DNA of 27,422 nt from UBA6821 sp044236545. GTDB taxonomy: Bacteria; Verrucomicrobiota; Verrucomicrobiia; Chthoniobacterales; UBA6821. Each line of letters begins with the position of its first letter. Within the stretch, counting starts at the first letter, position 1. The notes under the pieces are model-generated. The model searched no databases, was not told the DNA's origin, and saw only the letters and a program-made list of their open reading frames with translations. A program made the position numbers and the translations under genes. Below are positions 15,857 to 24,128 of this stretch, piece by piece. Location of the stretch: assembly GCA_044236545.1 (NCBI GenBank), contig JBIIGI010000029.1:1-27422 (forward strand). The letters are read 5' to 3'.

Positions 15857-16087
15857 TTAGGGGAGAGGATGAATGATGATAGGAATCATCGACTCCTCAA
15901 GGAGTGAGGGGATCCCGTTCTTCACCGGGTAGGCGGCGGTGCCGTCCTCTCGGACGAGGAAGCCATCGGCATCCTTCCCATCGTCGGGGGAGATGGCGCG
16001 GAGTTCTTCCGGTGTGGCGATATGGAGCTGCTGCCCCGTGACGGGGCAGCGCAGCAATGCGGAGAGTTCCGAAAGAAAATCCGCCAT
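15857..16087 (-). CDS. Trm112-family protein
   Basis: 76 residues. The start reads like the Trm112/UPF0434 group: a short helix followed by LLRCPVTGQQL (about 10-20), and a conserved AAYPVKNGIPSLLEE at about 51-65. Eukaryotic Trm112 activates several methyltransferases; bacterial members are small and mostly uncharacterised, often near lipid A, kdsB or tRNA-modification genes. Here it begins 3 bases after the stop of the MoeB-rhodanese gene, a spacing that suggests a shared mRNA. The second metal-binding Cys pair seen in some members is missing. Family membership is good; the partner is unknown. Confidence 0.8.
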   Translation of the reverse strand: MADFLSELSALLRCPVTGQQLHIATPEELRAISPDDGKDADGFLVREDGTAAYPVKNGIPSLLEESMIPIIIHPLP

Positions 16088-16090
16088 GGA

Positions 16091-17281
16091 TCAATACTTG
16101 GCGACGGATTTGTCGATCCGGTCGGCCCAGGCGAGGATGCCTCCCTGCACGTTGAAGAGCTTGGAGAATCCGGCCCCCTGCAGTTCCCGGAGGGCGTTGG
16201 CGGAGCGGACGCCCGACTTGCACTGCAGGTAGATCGTCTCGGCGCTGTCGAGTTCGCTCATGCGGCTGTGGAGATCGCCGAGGGGGATCAGCTTGGCGCC
16301 GGGAATCCGGGCGATGTCCCACTCGAACTGCTCGCGCACGTCGATCAGGGTGACTTTTTCCCCGCTCTGGAGCTTGGCCTGCAGTTCCTCGACGGTGATT
16401 TCGGGCACGGGGGCCTCGGCCTCCTCGGCCGCAGCCGCCTGGGGGATGCCGCAGAAGGTGTCGTAGTCGATGAGTTCGGTGACGGTCGGGTTCTCGCCGC
16501 AGACCGGGCACTTGGGATCCTTGCGGATCTTGAACTCGCGGAACTTCATCTTCAGCGCGTCGAAGTGCATCAGGCGGCCGATCAGCGGCTCGCCGATGCC
16601 GACGATCAGCTTGATCGCCTCGATCGCCTGCATGACGCCGATGATGCCGGGCAGCACCCCCAGGACGCCTCCCTCGGCGCAGCTCGGGACCATCCCCGGT
16701 GGCGGCGGCTCGGGATAGAGGCAGCGGTAGCAGGGGCCGCCGAGGTGCGGCGCGAAGACGGTGCACTGTCCGTCGAAACGGAAGATGGAGCCGTAGATAT
16801 TGGGCTTCTTCTGGAAGACGCAGATGTCGTTGGAGAGGTAGCGGGTCGGGAAATTGTCCGTGCCGTCAATGACGATGTCGTAGGGGGTGACAAGTTCCTC
16901 GGCGTTCTCCGAGGTGAAGAGGCAGTCGTGGAGGTCGACCTGCACGTTGGGATTGATCTCCTTGATGGTGTCCCGGGCGCTGTTGATCTTTTTGCGACCG
17001 ACGTCGCGCGTTCCGTGGAGGATCTGGCGCTGGAGATTGGAGAAATCGACGGTGTCGAAATCGACGAGTCCGATCCTGCCGATGCCGGCGGCCGCGAGGT
17101 AGAGGGCGATCGGGGATCCGAGGCCTCCGGTGCCGATGCAAAGAATGCTGGATGCCTTGAGCCGCTTCTGCCCCTCGAGGGTGACTTCGGGCATAATGAG
17201 ATGGCGCGAGTAGCGCGCGATCTCGTCGTTGCTCAGTTCGACGGCGGCGGAACGCGCCGGATCCAGGATGCTGTTGCTCAT
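16091..17281 (-). CDS. moeB: MoeB/ThiF-type E1-like enzyme fused to a rhodanese domain
   Basis: 396 residues. Residues about 15-275 form a ThiF/MoeB adenylation domain: the ATP-binding GTGGLG at 50-55, the DFDTVDFSNLQRQ segment (about 74-86), the Zn-binding pairs CYRC (C184, C187) and CPVC (C258, C261), and VPSCAEGG with C201 in the conserved loop. Residues about 293-396 form a rhodanese domain with active-site CKSGVRS (C354). This architecture, as in MoeZ and MOCS3, activates a ubiquitin-like sulfur carrier (MoaD/ThiS type) and loads sulfur for molybdopterin, thiamin or tRNA thiolation. No sulfur-carrier gene lies in the window. The ATG at 17281 is preferred over a longer start at 17308 because it begins MSNSIL. 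The neighbouring Trm112-like gene is downstream by 3 bases. Confidence 0.9.
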   Translation of the reverse strand: MSNSILDPARSAAVELSNDEIARYSRHLIMPEVTLEGQKRLKASSILCIGTGGLGSPIALYLAAAGIGRIGLVDFDTVDFSNLQRQILHGTRDVGRKKINSARDTIKEINPNVQVDLHDCLFTSENAEELVTPYDIVIDGTDNFPTRYLSNDICVFQKKPNIYGSIFRFDGQCTVFAPHLGGPCYRCLYPEPPPPGMVPSCAEGGVLGVLPGIIGVMQAIEAIKLIVGIGEPLIGRLMHFDALKMKFREFKIRKDPKCPVCGENPTVTELIDYDTFCGIPQAAAAEEAEAPVPEITVEELQAKLQSGEKVTLIDVREQFEWDIARIPGAKLIPLGDLHSRMSELDSAETIYLQCKSGVRSANALRELQGAGFSKLFNVQGGILAWADRIDKSVAKY

Positions 17282-17480
17282 AAAAGGGAGTAACCGATAA
17301 CCGCTCAACCTTGCCCGTTCAAGGGAAAGAGGCTTTTGTGCTCATTTAACCCGACCCGACTCCGCCGTTTCCTTGATCCTTGTTTGGCCCCTTCGGTATG
17401 TCCGGCACGGGAAGAGAATCTTGTCATTTGTCCAAGGTGGCGGTTATCTCGCTGGTTCTCACATCCTGATCGGGATCACA
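17282..17480. promoter_or_regulatory. Divergent intergenic region between moeB and the outer-membrane gene
   Basis: 199 bases separate the divergent moeB and beta-barrel genes, so promoters for both should lie here. A weak plus-strand candidate is TTGATC at 17373-17378 with TATGTC at 17397-17402 (18-base spacer). Neither hexamer is a strong match, so the location is more certain than the boxes. Confidence 0.3.
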
Positions 17481-19121
17481 ATGCTCCATCCTCCCATGAG
17501 ATTTCATTTCCGAATCCTTCTGGTGATGCTTGCCATGACCGGAGGTGGTGCTCTCCTGGCCCAGGAGACCGAGACATCCGAATCCGGAGGGGGAGCATCC
17601 GATTCGGCATCCTCTTCCCCAAAAAGCCCCTCCTCCGCTCAGAAAAAAAGCCCGGCTTCCGCCCCTAAAGCCGGTCCGTCATCAGTTCCTTCGGGTAAGC
17701 CTGATTCCTCCATGCAGGTGGAGCAACCCTCCGTGACCCTTCCCACCCCGGAGTTACCCAAGCCGCCGCCACTCCCCGAACCGACCCCGGAACCCGAAGC
17801 GACCCCGGAGCAAAAGCCGGAGCAGGCGCCCCCACCCGAATTCAACCCTCCCACCGCGGAGTCCCTCGATCTACCCAGTTCGCGACCCGCGGGTAATCCC
17901 CGCTTTGCCCCGGCCTCCGTGGGCATGCCCGACATGAAGCTCGATCAGTCGCTTCCGGGAGGCGTTGCTTCAGGGTCGGGAGCCCTCGGGGAGGTCTTCG
18001 ACTGGGCGAAGAAGCTCCGCTTTCAGGCCGCCGTCCGCGGGGGGTATGACAGCAATGTTTTCAGCCAACCCTCCAGCAGCCCCCTTCTCCAAAGCAGCAC
18101 CTTTGCAAATCTCAACGGAGGGGTAAGCTACCGCTTTGGCACCCCCAGGCTGAACTTCAACGCGAACCTCCTTGGCGGCCTGACCAGGTATCAGGATCTT
18201 TCCGGAAGTAATCAGACTCAGGGGACGTACGGCTTGGGGGTGGCCGTGGAGTACCGTTATGCGCCGAGGCTTGTGATGACCTTCAACAGCTCCACCTCCT
18301 ACCAGCAGCAGCCCAACCCCGCCCTCGCCGGCACGGCCAACAATATAGACACGGGGTATTACTACACGGCGAACAGCATGGCCGCCAACTACCAGTGGTC
18401 GGACACCTTCACCACGGTCAGCCGCTTCAACTTCACAGGCGCCTACTATACGGATGTCAACCAAAACAACTTCGCGGGCTTCACCCAACCGGGGTTCACC
18501 CAGAGCTTCCGGTTGCTTGTGAGGCCGACCACCACGGCGGTGATTGATTGCAACACAGACAGCTATGACTACGTCCAGCCCGGCATCGACAGTTGGGGCC
18601 AGTCGATTGCCGGAGGATTCGACCATATCTTCAACCCCAAATGGTTCTGGAACTTCCGGGGTGGCGTGCAGTTCCGCGCCTACGAGAACATCATTCGTGG
18701 CAGCGGGACCTTCATCGGGCCGTATCTCGACCACAACCTCAGTTGCCAGTTTGCCCAGTCCTCCTCCATCTCATGGATGGCCCATGTGGGAACACAGCCC
18801 TCCGGACAGCTGGGTGTCAGCTTCAGCCCGTCCCTCCGCACCGGGCTGAACTATTCCCAGGGAATTTTTACCCGCCTGAAAATGAACATCGGGTTTTTCT
18901 ATCTTCTGCAATATTTCAACGACTCGCTTGCCGGTCCCGGTGGTACCCTCATCGATTACTCGCAGACCAACGTGCAGGGGAACATTGATCTGACCTTTGA
19001 TCTCAACCGCATCATCAAACTCGCCATAGGCTACCAGTACCTCTCCCAGACATCCCCCTCGGTCCCCTGGCAGGAATTCAATCGCGGGATCAGTTACTTT
19101 CAGGTGCAGGCGGGTTTTTAG
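17481..19121 (+). CDS. Outer-membrane beta-barrel protein of an exopolysaccharide locus
   Basis: 546 residues from the ATG at 17481, chosen because GGGA lies 5 bases upstream; ATG 17496 is an alternative start giving the same signal peptide. The signal peptide spans about residues 1-28, ending in GGALLAQ. A Ser/Pro-rich low-complexity linker follows (about 30-140), dense in prolines around PPPLPEPTPEPEATP. From about 170 to the end the sequence alternates like a beta-barrel, with repeated aromatic-glycine strand patterns and a final Phe (FQVQAGF), the C-terminal signature expected for BAM-inserted porins. It is followed by wzc- and wza-like genes, so it probably belongs to polysaccharide secretion. 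The specific role is not known. No SusC, PilQ or OmpA-like signature was seen. Confidence 0.8.
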   Translation: MLHPPMRFHFRILLVMLAMTGGGALLAQETETSESGGGASDSASSSPKSPSSAQKKSPASAPKAGPSSVPSGKPDSSMQVEQPSVTLPTPELPKPPPLPEPTPEPEATPEQKPEQAPPPEFNPPTAESLDLPSSRPAGNPRFAPASVGMPDMKLDQSLPGGVASGSGALGEVFDWAKKLRFQAAVRGGYDSNVFSQPSSSPLLQSSTFANLNGGVSYRFGTPRLNFNANLLGGLTRYQDLSGSNQTQGTYGLGVAVEYRYAPRLVMTFNSSTSYQQQPNPALAGTANNIDTGYYYTANSMAANYQWSDTFTTVSRFNFTGAYYTDVNQNNFAGFTQPGFTQSFRLLVRPTTTAVIDCNTDSYDYVQPGIDSWGQSIAGGFDHIFNPKWFWNFRGGVQFRAYENIIRGSGTFIGPYLDHNLSCQFAQSSSISWMAHVGTQPSGQLGVSFSPSLRTGLNYSQGIFTRLKMNIGFFYLLQYFNDSLAGPGGTLIDYSQTNVQGNIDLTFDLNRIIKLAIGYQYLSQTSPSVPWQEFNRGISYFQVQAGF

Positions 19122-19409
19122 GGCCCTAGCAGGAGCGGCTGGATTGCCCTCATGTGGTGCTTTCATGTCTTGCATGCGCGATGCGAGTTCCCTAGCTTTA
19201 CATGATCGTGAACAAGATGACCGTGTCCGGGCGAATGAAGATGAAAACCAACCGGAAAAATGGCGGGTCGTGTCATGTGGGCCTGGGTTTGCGGGTTTGG
19301 TGCCTTGTTTGAGACCCGACACTCCGGCGGATCGTTTTTTACACCCTCCAAATCCTCATTTGTGTTTTTTCAAAGCTAAGGTAGGTTTCTAGCCTCATTT
19401 AAGAATTTC
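19122..19409. other. Intergenic gap, no gene seen
   Basis: 288 bases between the barrel gene and the wzc-like gene. Stop codons break every frame of useful length and codon use looks unlike the neighbours. A T-rich run lies near 19335-19345 and a small CGGGT/ACCCG inverted repeat near 19294-19316. No confident terminator, promoter or RNA was identified. Confidence 0.4.
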
Positions 19410-21563
19410 ATGCAGAACCCGCAAAACTCCATGGAGACGGACTCGAGCGAGATCAAGCTTCACCTGCTTGATTACTGGAGGGTCATCAGGGTCCGTTTGC
19501 CGTTGATCATCCTTGTCTTCCTGCTCGTGGTTGTCACTGCCGGTGTGGCCACCTATCTGACCCCGCGCCAGTACCAGTCCTCGGTGACCATGCAGGTTAA
19601 GGAGGATAACAACAACATGCAGATCTTCAACGGTCGCGCGGACGGGAGGATGGACCCCCGTTTCGCCACCACGCAGTTCCAGATCATCCAGCGCAAGGAG
19701 ATCCTCTATCCGGTGATCGACTCGATGAAGCTCCAGCAGAAGTGGGAAACGCCTTCCAAGGAGGTGACCTACATGAAACTGCGCAGGATGCTCACCGTAT
19801 CCGAGGTGCGCAACACCGACCTCATCCAGATTTCCGTTCTGGACAAGGACCGTCAGGAAGCGGCCGATCTGGCCAACACGATCGCCATCGAGTACCAGAA
19901 GAAGCGCATCGACGAGCAGCAGAGCTGGGTGGCCCGATCCCTCGTGCAGCTCGAGGACGAGGTGACGAAGCAGCGCAGGAAGACGGATGAACTCCGCGAC
20001 CTGATGAGCAAGATCCGCATCGATAGCAAGATCAACGACCTCAACCCCGAGAGCGTCGAGGATCCGCGCCAGGCGGAGGAGAACGTCCTCATCAATGTCG
20101 AGAGCCAGGTGAACGAAGCCAGGCTCAAAGTGGCAACCCTGCAGTCCAAGCTGCAGCAGATCCAGAGCATGAATGACGACCAGATCATGCACAGCCTCAG
20201 GACCTTCGAGGTGGATGATTCCACGATCTCGCAGATCCTGCCCGAGTATCAGGCCAGCGTTTCAGAGGAGGCGCGCATGCTCAACTCAGGCCTTGGCCCC
20301 AACCACCCGACGGTCAAGTCCCTCCAGGCCAAGAAAGAGGTCTTTGCGGGGCAACTGAAAAACCAGATCGGGATCCTCCGTAAATCCCTTGCCGCGAATC
20401 TGGAGATCGCCGAGAAATCCCTCGCGGCCATGGAGGGCAATCTCAACGATGCCAGGTCCGGACAGCAGGATGCCAAGACGCGCGCACTCCGCTACATGTC
20501 GGCCAAAAATGAGTACCTCAAGGCGAAGAAGATCCTGGAGGCGGCCGAGTCCCGCTATTCCACCGAGGCGATGCAGCGCTCCATGCCGGAGAGGCCCGCC
20601 ACGGTCTGGGAAAAAGCCGAGGTTGCCAATTTTCCCGCCAAGCCCAACGTCGCGCTGAACATGATTCTGGCAGTGGCCGTGGGACTGGCCTTGGGCATCG
20701 GTCTGGCCTTTCTGATCGAATACCTCGATACCAGCGTCAAGACCATGCAGGATGTCGAGGCTGCGCTGGGGGTTCCCGTGCTGGCCGTCATTCCCAAGGA
20801 TGTGGCCGTCCTCCAGCATGCGCCCCCCGACTGCCCCGATGCCGAGGGCTACCGCATCATGCGGACCAACGTCGAGTTCAACCGCAAGTCGCCGGATGCC
20901 AATTCCATCACGCTGGTCAGCGGAGGAGCAGGCGAGGGCAAGAGCACCACGCTCAACAACCTGGCTTTCACGTTTGCCAAAGGCGGGTACAAGACCCTGA
21001 TTGTGGACGCGGATTTGCGCCGTCCCTCGCAGCACAGGATCTTCGATGTCCCCAACGATCGCGGACTTACCGACTACCTCACCCAGGATGTTCCCCTGGA
21101 TTCGCTGATCCAGCCCACCATGGTGGAAAATCTCTTCTTCATGCCGAGCGGTCGCCTCCCCATCGACGCGGTCGGCATCCTCAACTCCCAGCGCATGCTC
21201 GACATGATCGCCACGTTGAAGGAGAGCTACGACATGGTCTTCTTCGACTCCCCCCCGATCCTTGGCGTGAGCGACGCCTCCGTGATCACCAGCGCCGTCG
21301 ACCTGACCATCATCGTGGTCCAGCACCGCCGATTCCCCCGCGCGATGCTAAAGCGCGTGAGGCAGGGACTCCAGAACGTTGGCGCCAATATCATTGGCTG
21401 CGTGCTCAACAACACCGACACCCGCCACGACGAGTACTATGAGTATTACACCAGCTACTATCAGTACTATGCGCCCAAGTTCGACTCGAAAGACGCCCCT
21501 GAAAAATCAAAAAAAGAGAAGACGGCCGTGGCCCGTGGGGGCGACAACAGCGAAGAATATTAA
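19410..21563 (+). CDS. wzc: Wzc-type polysaccharide co-polymerase with C-terminal BY-kinase domain
   Basis: 717 residues. TM1 at about 30-50, a long periplasmic coiled-coil-rich part (about 60-415), TM2 at about 420-440, then a cytoplasmic BY-kinase. The kinase has Walker A GGAGEGKST at 505-513, a Walker A'-type segment TLIVDADLRRP near 532-542, and Walker B DMVFFDSPP (608-616). The C-terminal tail has eight tyrosines in twelve residues (676-687), the usual autophosphorylation cluster. In the inner membrane it sets chain length and controls export of exopolysaccharide, with the Wza-like protein downstream as the outer-membrane partner. The wza gene starts 15 bases after its stop (or 3 if GTG is used). 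Domain order and motifs are clear, so the call is firm; the polymer is not identifiable. Confidence 0.93.
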   Translation: MQNPQNSMETDSSEIKLHLLDYWRVIRVRLPLIILVFLLVVVTAGVATYLTPRQYQSSVTMQVKEDNNNMQIFNGRADGRMDPRFATTQFQIIQRKEILYPVIDSMKLQQKWETPSKEVTYMKLRRMLTVSEVRNTDLIQISVLDKDRQEAADLANTIAIEYQKKRIDEQQSWVARSLVQLEDEVTKQRRKTDELRDLMSKIRIDSKINDLNPESVEDPRQAEENVLINVESQVNEARLKVATLQSKLQQIQSMNDDQIMHSLRTFEVDDSTISQILPEYQASVSEEARMLNSGLGPNHPTVKSLQAKKEVFAGQLKNQIGILRKSLAANLEIAEKSLAAMEGNLNDARSGQQDAKTRALRYMSAKNEYLKAKKILEAAESRYSTEAMQRSMPERPATVWEKAEVANFPAKPNVALNMILAVAVGLALGIGLAFLIEYLDTSVKTMQDVEAALGVPVLAVIPKDVAVLQHAPPDCPDAEGYRIMRTNVEFNRKSPDANSITLVSGGAGEGKSTTLNNLAFTFAKGGYKTLIVDADLRRPSQHRIFDVPNDRGLTDYLTQDVPLDSLIQPTMVENLFFMPSGRLPIDAVGILNSQRMLDMIATLKESYDMVFFDSPPILGVSDASVITSAVDLTIIVVQHRRFPRAMLKRVRQGLQNVGANIIGCVLNNTDTRHDEYYEYYTSYYQYYAPKFDSKDAPEKSKKEKTAVARGGDNSEEY

Positions 21564-21578
21564 CCAGTGAAGCCTCCC

Positions 21579-22139
21579 ATGCAGCTTGCCCGCCACCTCG
21601 CGCTTTTCGCGCTGCTTCTTACCTTCGGGATGCTCTCGGCACGCGCCGACGATGTTGCCCTGAGGACTGGAGACCAGCTCTCCATCAGGATCGCGGGGGT
21701 GCCCGTCGAGGAAATCAACCAGGTCACCGGAACCTACACGGTGGATGGAGCGGGCAACGTCAACCTGCCCTACATCGGCAAGATCCACGCCGCGGGACTC
21801 AAGCAGGCCGATGTTCAGAACAACATCGAAACCAGCTACCGGGAGAAGGGAGTCTACTCCACCCCGATCATCACCATTTCCGTTCAGTTTGACCGGCTCG
21901 TTGACGTGGAGGGTGATGTCCGCATGCCTCAGCGAGTGCGATACACGCCCGATCTGACCCTCCTGGGAGCCATCGCGGCGGCGGGGGGATTCACGGAATA
22001 CGCCGACCAGTCCAAGGTCAGCATCCTCAGGAGCGGAACCCGCACCTTTGTCAACGTCAAGAAAGTGCGCCAGAGTCAGGTGCCTGACCCGGAATTGCAG
22101 CCCGGCGACAAAATCTCGATTCCACGCAGCTTCTGGTAG
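21579..22139 (+). CDS. wza: Wza-like polysaccharide export protein, short form
   Basis: 186 residues from the ATG at 21579. A GTG at 21567 is an alternative start. The signal peptide (about 1-24) ends ARADD and has no lipobox Cys, unlike classical Wza. The mature region carries the Poly_export pattern (LRTGDQLSIRIAGVPVEEINQ, then GAGNVNLPYIGKI) and one SLBB-like segment (VDVEGDVRMPQRVRY, then LTLLGAIAAAGGF). It is about half the length of E. coli Wza (about 379 residues) and lacks the C-terminal helix that forms the outer-membrane pore, so the neighbouring beta-barrel may supply the pore. This pairing is an inference. The export role is well supported by domain and context. Confidence 0.85.
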   Translation: MQLARHLALFALLLTFGMLSARADDVALRTGDQLSIRIAGVPVEEINQVTGTYTVDGAGNVNLPYIGKIHAAGLKQADVQNNIETSYREKGVYSTPIITISVQFDRLVDVEGDVRMPQRVRYTPDLTLLGAIAAAGGFTEYADQSKVSILRSGTRTFVNVKKVRQSQVPDPELQPGDKISIPRSFW

Positions 22140-22317
22140 TTTTGCCGGGATGATTTTGGGAACGACTCCGGCACGGACTCGGAGATGGAACCCTGCAGCC
22201 AACCCAGCGGTCGCTCATGAGGGTGGCTGGGCGTTACAAAAGTTCCTAGGCCTTTATGCCTCCTAGAGCCTTTATTTATCAGGCTGAAAGAGAAAACGAT
22301 TCCTCTTGGTATCCCAC
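22140..22317. other. Intergenic stretch with one imperfect inverted repeat
   Basis: The gap between wza and tRNA-Asp. At 22196-22229 an inverted repeat CAGCCAACCC / GGGTGGCTG forms a 9-bp stem with one bulged A and a 15-base loop. No T-tract follows, so a rho-independent terminator is not convincing. A further short CCTAGG-type palindrome lies near 22245-22251. No gene is seen. Confidence 0.3.
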
Positions 22318-22391
22318 CGGAGTTGACGGGGCTCGAACCCGCAACCCCCGCCGTGACAGGGCGGTGCTCTGACCAATTGAGCTACAACTCC
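22318..22391 (-). tRNA. tRNA-Asp (anticodon GTC)
   Basis: The minus strand folds as a canonical tRNA: acceptor stem GGAGTTG/CAACTCC with 7 perfect pairs, D stem GCTC/GAGC, anticodon stem CCGCC/GGCGG with loop CTGTCAC giving anticodon GTC, a 5-base variable loop GGGTT, and T arm GCGGG/CCCGT with loop TTCGAGC. G is the discriminator base at 22318 and no CCA is encoded. The anticodon decodes Asp GAC/GAT. It lies between the exopolysaccharide locus and ubiD, facing away from both. tRNA genes can be integration targets, but no integrase or attachment repeat was noticed beside it. Confidence 0.97.
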
Positions 22392-22502
22392 AGGGATGCC
22401 TCGGAAAACTCCGAGGGCCGTCTATCTTCTACGCAATTGCGCCCGGGGCAATCTTTTTTGTGACTTTCCTTCACTCTCCGGCCATTATTCTTCGCATCAG
22501 CC

Positions 22503-23972
22503 ATGGCCTATCCATCCTACTCCGCTTTCCTGAAGGCCCTTGAAGATGCCGGCGAACTCCGCCGCATCAGCGAACCCGTGGCCACGGAACTCCAGATCAC
22601 GGAGATCGCCGACCGCGAGATGAAGTCGCCGGGTGGAGGGAAGGCGCTGCTCTTCGAGAAGCCGACCATCAACGGCCGCGTCTCCGAATTCCCCGTCGCG
22701 ATCAATGCCCTCGGATCGAAGCGCCGCATGGCAATGGCGCTGGGGTTGGATTCGGTCGATGAGCTTGCCTCCCAACTCGAGTTCCTGATGAAGGCGAAGC
22801 CGCCGAAGAGCTTCAAGGACGCCCTCAAGCTCCTGCGCAACGGCATCGATCTCATTCATGCCCGCCCCCGCAGCGTGAAGAGCGCCGCCTGTCAGGAGGT
22901 GGTCCGCCGCATGGGTGAGGGGAATGACGGGGAACCCTTCTCGCTCGATCACCTGCCGATCCTGAAGTGCTGGCCGCAGGATGGAGGACGCTTCATCACC
23001 CTGCCGACCGTCTACACCAAGGACCCTGACACCGGTGAGAGGAATGTCGGCATGTACCGCATCCAGATCTACGACGGAAAGACCACCGGGATGCACTGGC
23101 AGGTTCATAAGGTCGGAGCCCGCCACGGGAAGCGCTACTACGAGCGCGGCGAGAAGATGCCCGTCGCCATCTGCCTCGGTGGCGACCCCGCCTTCACCCT
23201 GGCCGCCACGGCACCGCTCCCCGACGGCATCGACGAGATACTCTTCGCCGGATTTGCCCGCAAGAAATCGGTCGACCTCGTCAAGTGCGTCACCCAGCCG
23301 CTGGAAGTCCCGGCCGAGAGCGACTTTGTGATCGAGGGGTATGTGCAGCCCGGCGAGATGCGTCCCGAGGGACCGTTCGGCGACCACACCGGATTCTACA
23401 CGCCGGTGGACGACTACCCCGTCTTCCATGTCACGGCCATCACCCACAGGAAGGAGGCTGTCTACCCCTGCACGATCGTCGGGATTCCGCCGATGGAGGA
23501 TTTCTACATGGGCGAGGCGAGCGTCCGGATCTTCCTGCCCATTTTCAAAATGAACTTCCCCGAGATCGTCGACATGGCGCTTCCGGCCGAAGGGACCTTC
23601 CACAACCTCGTCTTCGTCTCAATCAGGAAGCAGTACCCGTGGCAGGCCTTCAAGATCATGCACGGCCTCTGGGGTATGGGTCAGATGATGTTCGCGAAAT
23701 ACATCGTCGTGGTGGACGAGGACTGCGACGTGCAGAACACCTCCGAGGTCCTCTTTCGCTGGATGGCGAATACCGATCCCCAGCGTGACAGCACCTTCAC
23801 CAAGAACCCGGTGGACAGCCTCGACCATGCGCCGACCGTCCCGAACATGGGAAGCCACATGGGATTCGACGCGACGAAGAAGATCCCAGGCGAAGGCTAT
23901 ACCCGCGGCTGGCCCGATCTCGTGAAGATGGATCCGGCGACAAAGGCCTGGGCGGATGGTTTCAGGGGATAG
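22503..23972 (+). CDS. ubiD: UbiD-family prenylated-flavin-dependent decarboxylase
   Basis: 489 residues. UbiD-family decarboxylases use prenylated FMN. Visible family segments include ERNVGMYRIQIYDGKTTGMHWQ (about residues 178-199, part shown), matching the RNxGxYRxQ prFMN-binding region, and PEGPFGDHTGFY (about 285-296), holding the catalytic glutamate region. A C-terminal SHMGFDATKK segment is typical of the family. It could act on 4-hydroxybenzoate-type (ubiquinone) or futalosine-route (menaquinone) intermediates; Verrucomicrobiota commonly use menaquinone, so a menaquinone role is possible. No UbiX (prFMN synthase) gene is in the window. It follows the tRNA with a 111-base gap and is read alone. 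Confidence 0.9.
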   Translation: MAYPSYSAFLKALEDAGELRRISEPVATELQITEIADREMKSPGGGKALLFEKPTINGRVSEFPVAINALGSKRRMAMALGLDSVDELASQLEFLMKAKPPKSFKDALKLLRNGIDLIHARPRSVKSAACQEVVRRMGEGNDGEPFSLDHLPILKCWPQDGGRFITLPTVYTKDPDTGERNVGMYRIQIYDGKTTGMHWQVHKVGARHGKRYYERGEKMPVAICLGGDPAFTLAATAPLPDGIDEILFAGFARKKSVDLVKCVTQPLEVPAESDFVIEGYVQPGEMRPEGPFGDHTGFYTPVDDYPVFHVTAITHRKEAVYPCTIVGIPPMEDFYMGEASVRIFLPIFKMNFPEIVDMALPAEGTFHNLVFVSIRKQYPWQAFKIMHGLWGMGQMMFAKYIVVVDEDCDVQNTSEVLFRWMANTDPQRDSTFTKNPVDSLDHAPTVPNMGSHMGFDATKKIPGEGYTRGWPDLVKMDPATKAWADGFRG

Positions 23973-24128
23973 GGGATAAATGGGAGCTGGGAGTTAGGAG
24001 ATAGAAATTGGGGGCAGGCGGAGAGAATGATGAAACCTGAATGCTGAAAGCTGAGTCGAAGGTCGAAAGCCTCTACCCAATGCCTTCTCTCTGCGTTCTC
24101 AGCGCCTTTGCGCGATCAATTCTCCGTC
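23973..24128. repeat. Dispersed purine-rich repeat array plus CGCAAAGG-type element
   Basis: Between the convergent ubiD and squalene/phytoene synthase genes. The plus strand holds GGATAGGGGATA, GAGTTAGGAGATAG and CTGAATGCTGAAAGCTGAG runs resembling those at 15790-15849. From 24085 to 24120 lies TTCTCTCTGCGTTCTCAGCG followed by CCTTTGCGCGATCAA, a sequence type seen scattered in many environmental bacterial genomes. No gene is seen here. Confidence 0.55.

Noticed and set aside
16022..17293. Long open frame on the plus strand opposite moeB
   Set aside because: It is antisense to a clearly conserved MoeB-rhodanese gene and its translation has no family resemblance; GC-rich codon bias readily leaves such frames open.
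20286..21326. Long open frame on the minus strand opposite wzc
   Set aside because: Covers the Walker motifs of Wzc in reverse; no independent domain or start signal.
22497..23603. Long open frame on the minus strand opposite ubiD
   Set aside because: UbiD motifs are on the plus strand with proper spacing; the antisense product looks like compositional noise.
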